Assembly: GCA_029204225.1 (NCBI GenBank)
Contig: CM055098.1
Coordinates: 9,544,746-9,608,745 of the forward strand
Length of the DNA stretch: 64,000 bases
From: Diphasiastrum complanatum
Taxonomy: Eukaryota; Streptophyta; Lycopodiopsida; Lycopodiales; Lycopodiaceae
Reading direction: 5' to 3'
The notes beneath the pieces are model-generated. The model ran no database searches. It was given only the letters and a program-made list of their open reading frames with translations, and was not told the DNA's origin. The position numbers and the translations under genes are program-made. Of this stretch, positions 1 to 12,456 are shown piece after piece; position 1 is the stretch's first letter; each line of letters opens with the position of its first letter.

Positions 1-1223
1 CAGTTCTCCATATGAAATTTCCTGAGCATGGAAAGTGCATATCTACTTTGGCTTATAAATTCATGAGCTTTCCAAAAATCTTTTTCAAGGCCAAGAATAT
101 AGTGAAGAACTCCTAAGTCCTACATCGTAAACTCAGTACCAAGTGCATGCTTAGTTTCTTCAACTAACTTCTCACTGTTTCCACAAAGAATGATATCATC
201 TACATAGATGACCATAATAATTACAAAGTTATCTACAAACTTATAATACAGAGAAGGGTCATATTCACTTAGACAAAATCCGAGTGATATGAGATAAGAA
301 TTGAGCCTTGCATACCAAGACCTTGGTGCATGTTTCAGTCCATATAGACTTTTGAACAAAAGACAAACTTTTGATTCATCGCCTTCCTTCACAAAACCTG
401 GAGGCTGCTCCATATAAATCTCCTCCTCAAGGTAACCGTTGAGAAATGCATTAGAAACATCAAGCTGGAACATACTCCATTTGTGAAAACATGCAAGAGA
501 GATGAGTATTCGAATTGTTACCATCTTTGCAACTGGTGCAAAGGTGTCTTCATAGGCAAGACCTTTGATCTGTGAGTAGCCTTTAGCACAAAGTCTTGCT
601 TTATACTTATTGATAGATCCATCATGATTATACTTGATTCTGAATAGCCACTTACATCCGATCACATGCATGCTGTTTGGTGGCTCCACAAGCTCCCATG
701 TGTTATTTGACATCAAGGCTTCAAATTCTTGGGTCATTGCTTCAACCCACTTCTTGGATTGAAAAGCTTCCTGGACATCCTTAGGCTCTTCATCTGATAT
801 AAAAAGTGGATGATAGGAAGTTTCACCTTCCACTTGTCTTCCTTCTTCATCATATGTGAGCCTCCTTGGCTTAGATCTTGCTCGTGTAGATCTTCTTGGT
901 GTGGTAGCTTGAATTTGCTCCTCCTCAAGCCTTGGCCTCACCTCTTCTTGAACAGCATCAAGGTTGATAATTGATCTTGCATGAGTCTCTTTGATCTGAA
1001 CATCATCCAAGTTAAATTTCTGATCTTCATGGAAGACGACATCTCTACTAACAACATTTTTGTCAGTAGAGGGCAAATAAATCTTGTATGCTTTTTTAGT
1101 AGATGCATAACCTACAAAAATTCCTTTCACTGCACTATGTTCTATAGGTACATGCACAAAGCATACACAACCAAAAATCCTAAGATGATCTACCTTAGGC
1201 TTTTTTCTTATACAACATCTCAA
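1..1223 (-). pseudogene. copia integrase C-terminus and reverse transcriptase (element 1)
   Basis: One long frame (1223-120) begins at the end of integrase (VFGCVCFVHVP) and runs into the RT core with KWLFRIKYNHDG, KARLCAKGYSQ, the palm motif QLDVSNAFLNG and the catalytic box YVDDIILCGNS near position 200. The frame closes at 120, but RT-like sequence continues in another frame to position 1 (LHYILGLEK, then SMLRKFHMEN), so a frameshift lies near 120. RT would copy the element RNA into cDNA in cytoplasmic particles. The RNase H domain lies outside the window. Confidence 0.9.
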
Positions 1224-2064
1224 ATGGTGTCTTTCCTCCTATTGCAAGATTTGGAAGCCTATTACAAAGATAGTTTGCACATGCATCTGCCTCTCCCCAA
1301 AATTCTTTAGGCAAAGAAGCTTCCAGCCTAATGGCTTTTGCACATTCACACAAAGTTCTATTTTCTCTCTCAGCAACTCCATTTTGCTGAGGAGTATATG
1401 AACAAGAAAACTCTCTTTGAATACCCTCTCTCTCACAAAAGTCTTTAAACTTATTGGAAGCGTATTCCCCTCCACTATCACTTCTTAAAGCTTTTATCTT
1501 GAAAGGAAACTGCTTCTCTACATAAGCTTTAAAAGTAAGAAAAAAATCATAAACCATGGCTTTTGAAGACAACATATAGATCCAAGAATGTCTTGTATAA
1601 TCATCTACAAAAGAGACAAAGCAGTTGGCTCCTCCTTTGCTCTTAGTTGATGAGAAATGAACATCTGCGTATATAAGTTCAAATGGTTGCTTTGTCTTGA
1701 TACTTGATCTGGGAAAAGGCCTTCTGTGTGACTTTGCCAGCACACAAGCTTCAGAAGGTAGAAGCTCCTTTGACAGTGTCTTTGGTAGACCAACAACTTT
1801 TCCTTCTTTGACCATAGATTGCATGGCTTTGAAATTAGGATGACCCAATGTCTTATGCCACAGATCCTCCTGTAGAACTTTGGTCTCATAAGCAATATCT
1901 GAAATGTTAGTACTCTCCCAAGAATCTAGTTTGTACAACTTACCAATTCTAGATCCTCTAGCAATAACTTCATTTTCTCTTGAGATTATACACTTGTCAA
2001 CTTGAAACTTGACATCCAATCCACTATCAAACAACTGTCCTACACTAATGAGATTCGTAGTCAA
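1195..2064 (-). pseudogene. copia GAG-pre-integrase and integrase core (element 1)
   Basis: The frame starts in the linker after protease (NLISVGQL), carries the H-C zinc-binding region (LWHKTLGHPN, then a Cys-containing EACVLAKS) and the integrase core. The catalytic acidic residues appear as YADVHFS, RSDSGGEY and NGVAERENRT, a complete D,D,E set. The second Cys of the usual CxxC is replaced (CVLA). It overlaps the RT frame by 29 bp and the upstream protease frame by 4 bp in different phases, so two frameshifts separate what should be one polyprotein. Confidence 0.88.
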
Positions 2065-3132
2065 TTTAGTACATACAATACATCATGTAAGCAAAAAGAT
2101 TTTGATGATGATGCATGTAATGGAATACTACCTATTCCTTCAATTCTACACTCTACAGACATGTGGGAACTAGCCCCACTATCTATCCACCAGACTTCTT
2201 CATTCTTAAAAGGAAAAGATGTAAAAATAGACATCATTAATGAATCCTCTCTTTCACTTTCTACACCCTCACACTCATGCTCATTAGTAAGGTTAGCTTG
2301 CTTAGATTGGTTCTTCTTCTTGAAACAGTTTGATGCATAGTATCCTTTCTTGACACAAAAAAAACACTTAATCTTTGACAGCTTCTTCTTGCCACTGGAT
2401 GTTGCACCTTGTGAGGACTGATCCTCACCACCTTCTTTGACTTTGTCCTTCTTGAAGTGTTGTTGTCCTTTGCCCTTGCCTCTTGACTTGTCTCTGATGA
2501 AGAGTGCTTTATCATCTCCACCATCTTTCAATGAAAGTCTGTTGATCCTCAGCATCTTGTTCTCTTGCCTATTTTCTTCAGCAATGAGAACACCTTGAAG
2601 TGTCTCCAAGGATGGAAGATCCTCTCTGACAGCATAAGTCTGCACAATATTGTCATACTCATCTCTAAGTCCATTTCAAACTACTTGAACAAGTTCAGTG
2701 TTCTTAAGAGCATCACTAACACCAGCTAACTCTTGATGAAGATCCTTAATTCTCATGACATATGATTAAGCACTCTCATCTACTCTCTGATCACTTAGAA
2801 ATATTTGGTTTCTAAGTGTAAGCAATCTAGAGGTATTTTTGATTTCATAGATTTTTTAGAGTATCCCAAGCTTCCTTGGCAGTGGTGCATGTATTGATCT
2901 CTCTTAACACTTCATTGGTAACATTCATTTTTATAAAATGAAGGGCAATTCTGGTTCTTCTGTGGAATGCTGCAGCTTCATTAGGTGTAGCAGGTTCTTC
3001 TTCAGCTCCACTCGCAATATCCATTACATCTTGTAGAATCAACAATGATTCCATTCTGATCTTCCACATTGTATAATTGGAAGATGTTAATCTCTCACTG
3101 TGCTCTAAGAAATGTGAACCAGATGAAGACAT
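2061..3132 (-). pseudogene. copia gag and protease (element 1)
   Basis: Gag starts at 3132 with the copia Gag head (ERLTSSNYTMWKIRMESLL) and the helical block IKMNVTNEVLREI. The first frame stops near 2845 and the next open frame begins at 2645, with stops between. The second frame has a Lys/Gly-rich linker, a zinc knuckle and then the aspartic protease motif WWIDSGASSHM. The knuckle reads CFFC-4-Y-4-C, so its usual His is Tyr, a defect expected to weaken RNA binding. Gag would form the particle and package RNA. Confidence 0.87.
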
Positions 3133-3895
3133 CTTCTTGGTGAGAAATTCTAGTAATGAAAAGAAATGGAGTTGAAAGGATGTTGTTTGCTATCTCAATC
3201 TAGGATCTAACACAGACGTTGTCCACCCTATGAAATCTAGCTACAGATGTGAGAACAAATTCTCAATACAAAAAATCAATCTATCTTGAATTTGGATCTT
3301 GCTTCAGTCACAAAAGAAGAAGCACATGCAAGCAAGAAGTCTATCTCTCCCACGAGTTTCAATGTATTGGAAAACTCTCTAGGAACTTACTTTCAACTCA
3401 AACACATTAATATGTGTGAAATGAAAAGTCTAAGACCTCAGAACACTTACTTCTATCCAATCCTACTTGATTGACAATGAAAATTGATGAAAATGGTGAA
3501 AAAGACAGATGTGTGCTCACTTTGACATATCCCACGAGTTGAGTACCCTCTCAAACTCTCTGATTGCCTAAAACTCTTCTAAAAACAAATCAAATTGATT
3601 TAGAAACAAGAGCAACACATCTTACTCTCCAATACCTATCCAACAAGCTATAGAACATCAAAATTGGATCATTTCTTGAGAAGTAGCACTCATTAATGAG
3701 GGCTGATTTCACACGTGTGAGCTCTCTATCCATACAGAGCTCCGTTGGATCATATCAGCCTTGATTTGATCCACTTATAATCCACAAATTGCTTGTTTCT
3801 CAGCAAGTTTGAATCCTTCTCCAAAATCCGAGTTCCTGCAAGCAAAAACACTGATGATCTGATGTATACACACCCTCACCTCTTCAAAGCATGAA
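3133..3895 (-). other. untranslated leader of element 1
   Basis: No coding signal is seen between the primer site and the gag start. At 3707-3720 it contains the palindromic motif TTCACACGTGTGA, which also occurs in the LTRs of element 2 and at 35446-35459. Confidence 0.6.
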
Positions 3896-3907
3896 GCTCT
3901 GATACCA
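3896..3907 (-). other. primer binding site of element 1
   Basis: The minus strand reads TGGTATCAGAGC, the standard plant copia site complementary to initiator tRNA-Met. It directly abuts the 5' LTR and so fixes the LTR boundary at 3908. Confidence 0.9.
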
Positions 3908-4638
3908 TGTGAAGTTTTTAGCATGTGTGAACTTCACCACACACCCTACAGGATCTTACTGAGGTGTTGTGATTGCACAAGATTGATCAAAGAACAATAT
4001 GCTTGAAAAATCTAAGGCAAGAGCACAATGGCATACATCTGATGAAAAAATCTAACTCTTCACTATGAGAAATGAATGTCAGAAAAAATTCTTAAGTGTT
4101 CAGTATGGGAAAAAGAGGCTGCTCTCGGGTAGAGAGAGAAAATTAGGCATAGAAAACTCGGGTAGAGAGAGAATGAGTCCAACACACCAAAATCTCAATA
4201 TTCACAATATGGCAAAACATGCCCAGCTTTCCCTACATGAGAGAGACTCGAATTCCTACAGTGGAGTTGCATGGAAAGTCCACTTAACTACACTAATTCA
4301 CCTACCAGAGATCCACATGTGTAATAGCATGCACGTATGGTGCATGTAATGCATGTCAACTCATAAAATTGCCTAGACATGTGTAGATCACAGAAACTAC
4401 TTTGCATGTTGCATGCACTGATTGCATGTGGCTTGCATGCATACAGTAAGACTTTGCATGTTATCCAAACATCTGCATGTCATTACAATTGAACCTATCT
4501 AACTCAAATCCGAGCTACACTAGAAGGATATGTGCTCAATTCACACTCCTTACATGTACAACATGAAATCTAGTAAAAATTATCATGGACATGACCCCAA
4601 ACTCGAGATAGGAAGATAATATTTTAATAATCTTCACA
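3908..4638 (-). repeat. 5' LTR of element 1
   Basis: It reads TGTGAAG ... CTTCACA on the plus strand, a perfect 7-bp terminal inverted repeat, and its left end abuts the primer site. Length 731 bp. The partner LTR lies outside the window, so the target duplication (expected next to 4639-4643, GGGTA) cannot be tested. Confidence 0.85.
4330..4480 (-). promoter_or_regulatory. RY-type (CATGCA) motif cluster in LTR U3
   Basis: About eight GCATG/CATGC words, including TGCATGCA forms, are packed into 150 bp of the U3 part of the element 1 LTR. CATGCA is the RY core bound by plant B3 factors of the ABI3/FUS3/LEC2 type. The regulatory role is inferred only from motif density and position. Confidence 0.35.
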
Positions 4639-4679
4639 GGGTAGACGGTCATCCCCCATTCGATTAGGGTAGATGGTCA

Positions 4680-4960
<281 letters not shown>

Positions 4961-5089
4961 ACTAAGCCTAAAGCCTAAAGCTAATCCTAAACCACAACCC
5001 ACACACACACACACACTCCCTAAACCCACACACAGACTCCATAAACACACCCCATCTATCCTCCTGCATATGTTTTTTTTTTTTATTTT

Positions 5090-5557
5090 TTCCTGCGATT
5101 CTGGTCCGAGAATCGCGTTTCCGAAAAACGCGTTTTTGGAAACGCATTAGAGGAGTTTTGAGTTCCAAAAAGACCCTTTAAGAATTCGTGCAAGATGCCT
5201 TTTTTATTATTAAAATATTATAACACTAATACTTTTGACTTGCCATAACTTTTTAATTGTAGCTCAGAAGTATGTCATCTAACATATCATTGGAAAGCCC
5301 TTGTCGAGCGCTTTCCAATGCACCAAACTCCGCTAAATTCGGACTTACCACTAAAAAGTTATGCTATTTTTAGTATGGAATCAAAATGTGGACTCAAAAA
5401 GTTACATTACGTAGATTTCAAATTTGAGTGTTTTGATTGGTCCATGTGTAAGAAAAATTTGAGAAAAAAATATAAAAAGAATCTTTACAAAGGGTCTTTT
5501 TTGGATTTAGAACTCCTCTAATGTTTTTGCCCAGAAACGCGATTACGGGCAACTATG

Positions 5558-5560
<3 letters not shown>
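5090..5560. repeat. foldback (palindromic) element
   Basis: The stretch around 5134-5185 (CATTAGAGGAGTT ... AAAGACCCTTT) returns inverted at 5475-5535. The centre holds a hairpin with 11-bp arms, CATTGGAAAGC at 5288-5298 against GCTTTCCAATG at 5310-5320. Flanking (CA)n at 5000-5016 and (TG)n at 5560-5607 extend the symmetry. No protein is encoded. It could be a foldback transposon or a hairpin-forming retroelement piece. A similar core motif occurs in the foldback at 18995-19475. Confidence 0.7.

Positions 5561-5607
<47 letters not shown>
5558..5607. repeat. (TG)n microsatellite
   Basis: About 48 bp of uninterrupted TG repeat at the right edge of the foldback element. Confidence 0.95.
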
Positions 5608-6113
5608 CACAAACAATATCACATAAGACATCTCATGACAAAAACCAGTTTATATATATATATATAATATGACAACACAAATACCGAATACTTTGTCATA
5701 TTCTCGTGACTAAATAAATAAAACAACATATGTAGCAACACATCATGGAAAAACCACAAAGGAGGGTACGCTAGCCTGCATCCATCCACAAAAAAAGCCC
5801 AGTTAGTACAAGGTATCTTCTGTGGGAACTATAGGTATCACTGCCTACCCTCATTTGTTATCCATGTCACTGGGTTTTTTTGAATAACATAGCTGCTACA
5901 GACTGTCACGACTGGTATTTTTACACACTTGTAACAAGCAAGCTACGCATTATATGTTTCAAAAAAAAAACCATACAGAGAAGGATCTGTATAGGCCAAA
6001 GAAGAAAAGTAATGACGAGTTTTTTTTTCTTGCACTAGTACAAAATGAAGGGATTTTTTTTTTGCTAAACAATGCAGAGCAGCATAGATTACGTCTAAAA
6101 ATCCTCACCTATC

Positions 6114-6732
<619 letters not shown>

Positions 6733-7480
6733 TGTTGGAGGGTTTGCAGATCCCAAGGCAACCCTAACCCTAGTTAATAAGTGAGAGAGATTTGGCACCC
6801 TGCGTGTGTAAGTCCAACCCGATGATCACATAGAGATTTGATTAGTTAGAAAGTCAATAAAAGGACTTTAGCCTTTTTGTGGGACTTTTAATGTCGCAGG
6901 GCCTAAATGTCAAGTTAGTGAATAAAGTTGGGTTTCTCTCCAATTTGGATGGTTCTCACTCTTTTTTAAATTTGAATAGTTAGGGAGGCAGAAATGGACC
7001 AATAGGATTCAGAGGCCAGGGTCCTCCTCTCTACTATAAAAAGGGACCAACTCGAGTTTCCTACACATGTACATATCTTCATTTCAATAAAGCAAATTGG
7101 TTCTCTTGTGAAATGGATTTTATGAATGTCCCTGTTCTCTATCACTTTTCCTCCATCTCTCATGCTTTTATTGTGTTTTGCTAATTGTTGGATTTGATTG
7201 TTATTGGGATTGCATGTTTTTATATTTTTTATGACAGAGAAAGGGAGAGAGAGAAAGAGTAAGCTATCTTCATTGTGGATCTAGTGTTAATGGATGTAGT
7301 GTTAATGCTTAGGGTTAATGGATATTAGAGTTAGATGTGAATCTCCCATTCCTGTTGAAATCTGAACTATGTTATCGCTCTCATGGGAACAAATCTATGC
7401 GTGACAACTAACTTCATCTCCTCGATGCTTGATTGATTAGATCTTGGGTTGAGGATAGGCAAGGAAAGAAATCCACTACA
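6733..7480 (+). repeat. 5' LTR of gypsy remnant
   Basis: Begins TGTTGGAGGG and ends CTACA, 748 bp, followed after four bases by the primer site. The first 165 bp recur inverted at 17545-17713, showing that a second copy of this family existed nearby. The right end is fixed by the primer site, the left by the TG start and by where the inverted copy ends. Confidence 0.75.
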
Positions 7481-7484
7481 ATTT

Positions 7485-7502
7485 TGGTGCCGTTGTTGGG
7501 GA
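7485..7502 (+). other. gypsy primer binding site
   Basis: TGGTGCCGTTGTTGGGGA differs at only a few positions from the TGGCGCCGTTGCCGGGGA site of plant Tat/Athila-type gypsy elements. Its position a few bases inside the LTR end is also typical. Confidence 0.75.
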
Positions 7503-7531
7503 GCTACGCCAATTTTTTAGTTTGTAGCATG

Positions 7532-8178
7532 TGTGAAAAATACAGATCCTAAGTGGATCTAAACTCCAAGATCATTGGCTTGAATGCTTGCACTCCAAAC
7601 TACATAAGCTAGGAATTGGCAACACATTCTATGCTACCTAGAATGCAAAGAACTTGATCAAAAAGCATTTATCACAAATGGAAACTTCCATAAACATCAA
7701 GTGCAGCCCAAAATAGCATTATACAGTCCATAATACATCAGCCTATCACTTTTGGAAAGCACCTAAGATCATACACACAAAGCTTGAACTCAATCACTAC
7801 ACAATGCCAACAATGGAAGGAGAACCCAATAGAAAAATCTCTCATTAAGCAAATGAATACAATGGATCTGCTCCAACCTGTTTCTCCACGGCCTACCTGC
7901 TATATATAGCTGAGAGAGATGACTCTCTCTCCTCTCTCTAGACCCTCCTTACCTAAAATATGCCCTATATAGGTAAAATTGGCATATATGTCCAAAATAC
8001 ATGAAAATGGACTCATTTCGAAGGTCTTGAAGTTTGACACTTCTTCATACTGAAAAAATACACTTACTAAAAATATCTAGACCTGTTTCACACGTGTGAA
8101 AAGTCAGATCCTAAACTATGTGCCATTTTTAGCAATTTTGGCCTAAAACTAGACAAGGAAATGTTGACAATTTTCACA
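7532..8178 (-). repeat. 3' LTR of element 2
   Basis: 647 bp, TGTGAAAA ... TTTTCACA on the plus strand. It contains a TATATATA core near 7901-7908 and a 16-bp perfect palindrome centred on CACGTG at 8086-8101. Preceded by the GCATG target duplication. Confidence 0.97.
8086..8101. promoter_or_regulatory. G-box palindrome in element 2 LTR
   Basis: TTTCACACGTGTGAAA is a perfect 16-bp palindrome with an ACACGTGT core, the class of site bound by plant bZIP and bHLH factors. It lies in U3, upstream of the TATA-like box when read on the minus strand. A regulatory role is inferred. Confidence 0.45.
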
Positions 8179-8188
8179 CTCCCTCTTC
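8179..8188 (-). other. polypurine tract of element 2
   Basis: The minus strand reads GAAGAGGGAG immediately before the 3' LTR, the expected primer for plus-strand DNA synthesis. The long frame stops only a few bases upstream. Confidence 0.85.
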
Positions 8189-8191
8189 AAC

Positions 8192-11100
8192 TTAACTTGC
8201 TAGTTTTACAACACTACTTTGTTCCAACTTAAGAATGATCTCCATCATCAGAATAGATCTCTTCTCAAGGATCCTAATATGTACAAAATAGGACACAACA
8301 TAATTGATATAGATAATAGTGTCCATATAGGATGCTTCACTATTTCTTACATCAATTTTACATAGAATCATAAAAATGGTACATGTAAAAGAACATAGAA
8401 TCTCAATTAATGAATTCCTCCATGTATCCATCTCTGGTTTCTCTGTAAAATAGCAGCAAACAAGTTGTAAATGAAAGTGATCAACAAGTGTTTGCATGCC
8501 TCCTCCACATTTCACTATACATATAGTGAATGCAACATGTATCTCCATGAATGAACTTCCATCACCACCTTGCCTTTGTAGATCTTCAATCCATGAAAGC
8601 CTTTGAGTGAATGAATGCCAAAAAGATGTGTTCCCTACTCCATTTGAATGACCAAAACCTGAACTTGAAATACTTGAAGTACCTCCACAAGATTTGCACA
8701 CAACGCTTGATCCTACAATGTCAACAAGTTGCCAATTTGCCAACACTAGGATGCTAGATCTTGAACTTTGCTCAAAAGTAAACATATTGACCACTTCCAT
8801 ATCTTTTGAGATTTGAATGAATGCATGTACTTGATCATAAAAACCAGCAATGATAACTATTCCATCTCCAAGATCCAAAAGATGCAAAACTGTGGAACTA
8901 GTTTCATTGAATTTTGACAATTCCAACACATTGACATGACAATGTTCATACATGAGATTAAACAAGTAAGGTAGAGTAAAAGGACACTTCCTTGCTGCTC
9001 CAAGAACCTTACTTGAACCTTCAAGAACCTGTAAAAACAGATCCAAAATGCCTTGACCATTTGTCTCTTCTTTGATGCTTTTCACTAGCTTCGAATTGCC
9101 ACTTGTCTCTTGGTGTTGATGAAGCAATCCAAGATCAACCTCTTGATCTTCCAATAAGACATCAAAGATCTTGCATATGTGAACATCTTCAGATCTGAAA
9201 CTCTGAAGATACTCCCTCTCAAACACATGATTAAGATCCCACAAGATCTCATCAATGCTCAAATTTGACCCTTCACTATAGTTAGTGAAAACAATGCCAC
9301 CATCATAAACCAAAAGATAGATTCCAACATTTCCATTTAACATGAAGTAGAGTAGGTGAAGATGAGTATCAAACCTAATCAAAACAGCCCTCTTGAGTTC
9401 ATAACAAACCTCAATAAGCTCACCAATGATATCTCCCTTGCCTTGAAGAAGTTGCCACTTGAGTTGCTCCATGTAGTCTTCTTCAACCAACCTTTTGCCA
9501 TCTTGACCATGAATGAACAATCCACCACAATCATAGAATGCTTTGAGTTGATGAAGAGATGTTAGATCCATGCTTTGGATCTTCCCAAGAACCACTCTTC
9601 CATTGCCCTTTCCTTCACAAGACTCCCTCTTAATGCTAGCACCACAAAAGTTAGAAACCTCCCTCTTGATAGTTGCACCATAAGAAGTAGAAGACTCTTG
9701 AATATTAGAAGCCAAGAAAAGAATCCTTAGTACCTTCAACATAAGAGTGATTGAAGTACTCTCTCTTTTCAAACATGAACTTCTACTCAATGATTTAGGT
9801 AATGAGTCATATGATAATGATTCTTCCTCACTATCGTTCATAAAAACATCATTCAAAGTACATCCTACTTTGAACACTTCACATACTTCTCTTCCTTTTG
9901 ACTTGTGATCTCCCTCACCAAGTCTCATGATAGAAACCTTTGATCTACTCTTTTTATGAAGAAATGTGACACCACTTGTTGCACAAATGACTTTATCACA
10001 AAAAGATGTAAAAGAACCATTTCCTTCAAGCATGCTCAAAGCATCATCATCTTTTCCCACATGATTACATACATCAATATGAAAAGAATTAGAAGAACAA
10101 CCATCTTCTTGCAAAGAATGACACTTAGCATCTCCATCTTTTTCCATATGAACAAACAAGTCATTAGCAACAATCACTTCCAAAGAAGAATCTTCATCAA
10201 CTCCATTGATGAAGTTAGCTCCTTCCTTACCTTTTCCATTTTTGCACTTGCCATCTAGCACCATTGAAGAACCAACAAGCCTTGGAAGTCCATGAGTAGA
10301 AGAGTACAAACATGATGCTAATTTAGCTCCACATGACTCCATATGACTAGTAGGTAACACTAGTGCATCTTCAAGATCCAATGGATCCAAAAAATTGACC
10401 ATAGATTCACCAAAGCTTGCCAAGTTAGCACAACAATTATCATCTCCAAGAAGTACATTAGATCTCAACCTAGATCTAGCATTTTGTTTCTTATGGCATT
10501 CATTTGCAAAATGTCCTTTTATCCCACAATAAAAGCACTTGAACTTTGACTTATTGTTCTTAGTAGAAGAGGAAGAGGAAGAGTGATCATCATGATCAAA
10601 GTTACCACCTTTGGACCATTTCCCTTTGCCTTTACCTTTGCCCTTGAATTTGCCTTTTGTGAAGAAAGCCTCTTCACCTCCACCTTGCAAGGATGCACCA
10701 TCAAGCTTTGATTGCAACCTATGTTCTTCAGCCAATAAGATTTCTTGCAAGTCAACCACACTTGGCAAGACTCTTTGAATGGCAAAACTTTGCACAAGGT
10801 TAGCATGTTCATTTAGCAAACCATTCAACATAACTTGGACTATTTCACCATCTTTTATGTTCTCATCAATGCATGCTAAATCATCACTTAGGGACTTAAC
10901 TCTCAAGATAAATGCATGAGCACTTTCACCCTCTCTTTGCCTACTAGAAAATATTTGTCTCCTTACGGTCAATACCCTAGATGTGGACTTTGATTCAAAG
11001 AGCTTCTTTAAGGCATTCCATGCCTCACTTGCACTTTGACACTTTCCAACTTCCTTGAGAAGTTCATTTGTAACATTCATTTTAATGATATGAAGAGCCC

Positions 11101-11284
11101 TTTTGGCCTTCTTATCAAACCTTTGTTGCTCTTGAAGTGTGAGAGGTCTCTCTTCAATTTCTGCAACTATGTCCATGAGTTCATTCAACTCAAGTAAGGA
11201 CTCCATCCTCACTTTCCAAGTAGAGTAGTTTGATGAACTCAACCTTTCACTAGACTCTAGCATGATCCCACCATTGGAAGCCAT
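8192..11284 (-). CDS. Gag fused to a long unknown region (element 2 polyprotein)
   Basis: An intact 1030-residue frame. Residues 1-230 are copia Gag: ERLSSSNYSTWKVRMESLL near 13-31, the IKMNVTNELL block near 68 and the UBN2-like helical region. A Gly/Lys-rich linker (KGKGKGKGKWSKGG) follows, then a canonical zinc knuckle CFYCGIKGHFANEC at about 249-262. Residues 263-1030 match no copia domain I can recognise: no DSGA protease, no integrase D,D,E, no YVDD. Their middle is rich in Leu, Asp and Glu, the end in aromatic and hydrophobic residues. Gag would package the element RNA; the remainder is of unknown function. It could be captured sequence or a lineage-specific Gag extension. The frame fills nearly the whole space up to the polypurine tract, and its intactness fits recent insertion. 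Confidence 0.88.
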   Translation of the reverse strand: MASNGGIMLESSERLSSSNYSTWKVRMESLLELNELMDIVAEIEERPLTLQEQQRFDKKAKRALHIIKMNVTNELLKEVGKCQSASEAWNALKKLFESKSTSRVLTVRRQIFSSRQREGESAHAFILRVKSLSDDLACIDENIKDGEIVQVMLNGLLNEHANLVQSFAIQRVLPSVVDLQEILLAEEHRLQSKLDGASLQGGGEEAFFTKGKFKGKGKGKGKWSKGGNFDHDDHSSSSSSTKNNKSKFKCFYCGIKGHFANECHKKQNARSRLRSNVLLGDDNCCANLASFGESMVNFLDPLDLEDALVLPTSHMESCGAKLASCLYSSTHGLPRLVGSSMVLDGKCKNGKGKEGANFINGVDEDSSLEVIVANDLFVHMEKDGDAKCHSLQEDGCSSNSFHIDVCNHVGKDDDALSMLEGNGSFTSFCDKVICATSGVTFLHKKSRSKVSIMRLGEGDHKSKGREVCEVFKVGCTLNDVFMNDSEEESLSYDSLPKSLSRSSCLKRESTSITLMLKVLRILFLASNIQESSTSYGATIKREVSNFCGASIKRESCEGKGNGRVVLGKIQSMDLTSLHQLKAFYDCGGLFIHGQDGKRLVEEDYMEQLKWQLLQGKGDIIGELIEVCYELKRAVLIRFDTHLHLLYFMLNGNVGIYLLVYDGGIVFTNYSEGSNLSIDEILWDLNHVFEREYLQSFRSEDVHICKIFDVLLEDQEVDLGLLHQHQETSGNSKLVKSIKEETNGQGILDLFLQVLEGSSKVLGAARKCPFTLPYLFNLMYEHCHVNVLELSKFNETSSTVLHLLDLGDGIVIIAGFYDQVHAFIQISKDMEVVNMFTFEQSSRSSILVLANWQLVDIVGSSVVCKSCGGTSSISSSGFGHSNGVGNTSFWHSFTQRLSWIEDLQRQGGDGSSFMEIHVAFTICIVKCGGGMQTLVDHFHLQLVCCYFTEKPEMDTWRNSLIEILCSFTCTIFMILCKIDVRNSEASYMDTIIYINYVVSYFVHIRILEKRSILMMEIILKLEQSSVVKLAS

Positions 11285-12444
11285 GATTCTAATGTTTCTT
11301 CAACTTTTAGGTTTTGTCCTAAAGCACTTAGCACTCACTTTTCTCTCAACAAATGATAGATAAAGAGATCTATGAAGATTTAGGACCCTAAAACACTTCT
11401 ATCTTGAACCTAGATGGTTTCCAAGCATAGAAAGGAAGATTGAAACACATGCAACACTTTGCACACACTAAGAATGGATTACAAAATCAAACCAACCTGA
11501 ACACACTCTTGCTTAAGCTCTAAAACTTTCCAGCAAGTGACCAAATCAAGTTATGGTATGAAGAGTTACTTGCATTCTTAGAAAATACCCAAAACTAGGA
11601 TGCCAAGATTACCTAGTAATGAACAAACTTGATCAACATATGATCAACACACTAAGATATTGATTCAACCTGTAAAACCACATGTAAACCACACTTCTAA
11701 AAGTTTATAAACTCCAGCAAGTGATAAATACAAGATTTAGAGGTGAATGAATGAGCACACTTAGTGAATCACAAGACTAGCTTCACTATCTTGTCAAATC
11801 TTGGTGTTTAGATGTAGATCTAAGATCACTTCACATGAGAATGTTCCTCAACCTGTTAAGAACCTGAAAACACACTTGCATAATGGTTAACACCTTCCAG
11901 CAAATGCTCCAATCAAATTACATAAGGAGAGTTACTTACATGCTCAACAAAGTACACCAAAAATTATGCCAAAATTGATGACAATCTTTACAATATGCTC
12001 TTCACAATGGAGCTTACAATATGTTCACCCAAAAAAGGGGATCTTTCATCCAAATGGGAGCTTTGCTCAGCCTTTAGGAGAATTACAACTCACTCAAAAG
12101 AGCATTTGTCATCCACTTAAGGAGAAGTTTCATCCACTTAAGGAGAGTGTTCATCCAAGAATGGAGATTGTCAACAATAGGATTGAAAAGAACATTGTTA
12201 GTATTGAATATGCACAAGCCTCACAATCACAAATGATTAGGTGTTATGATCTGATCCAAAATAGTTTCTTTTCAGCCTCTGATCTTCAATAGACCTGAAA
12301 TATGCTTTTGATCCACAAGTTCAACTCACAAAACAAAGGTTAGTAAGATTTGATCAACAAAGCAATGCAAAATCATGCTAGAACTTGATCAAACATCCAA
12401 ATATCACCAAAAATGGAATACTTACTGTAAATAGAAGCCAACCA
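11285..12444 (-). other. leader of element 2 with short iterated motif
   Basis: About 1.16 kb between primer site and gag start without a convincing frame on the element strand. At 12022-12180 a motif like CATCCACTTAAGGAGA is repeated several times at roughly 20-bp spacing. Such a leader is the usual place for the RNA packaging signal. Confidence 0.5.
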
Positions 12445-12456
12445 GCTCTGATACCA
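12445..12456 (-). other. primer binding site of element 2
   Basis: The minus strand reads TGGTATCAGAGC, identical to the site of element 1, directly abutting the 5' LTR. Confidence 0.93.

Larger units (their letters stand above)
1..4638 (-). mobile_element. Ty1/copia retrotransposon, partial (element 1)
   Basis: Minus-strand copia element cut off by the left edge of the window. Reading leftwards it shows a 5' LTR (4638-3908), a primer site (3907-3896), a leader of about 760 bp, gag, protease, integrase and reverse transcriptase. That order, with integrase before RT, is the Ty1/copia order. Several frame changes and stops break the polyprotein, so this copy is inactive. The missing part is the end of RT, RNase H and the 3' LTR. 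Its Gag start and LTR ends resemble those of element 2 at 7532-13103, which suggests one superfamily lineage. Confidence 0.93.
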
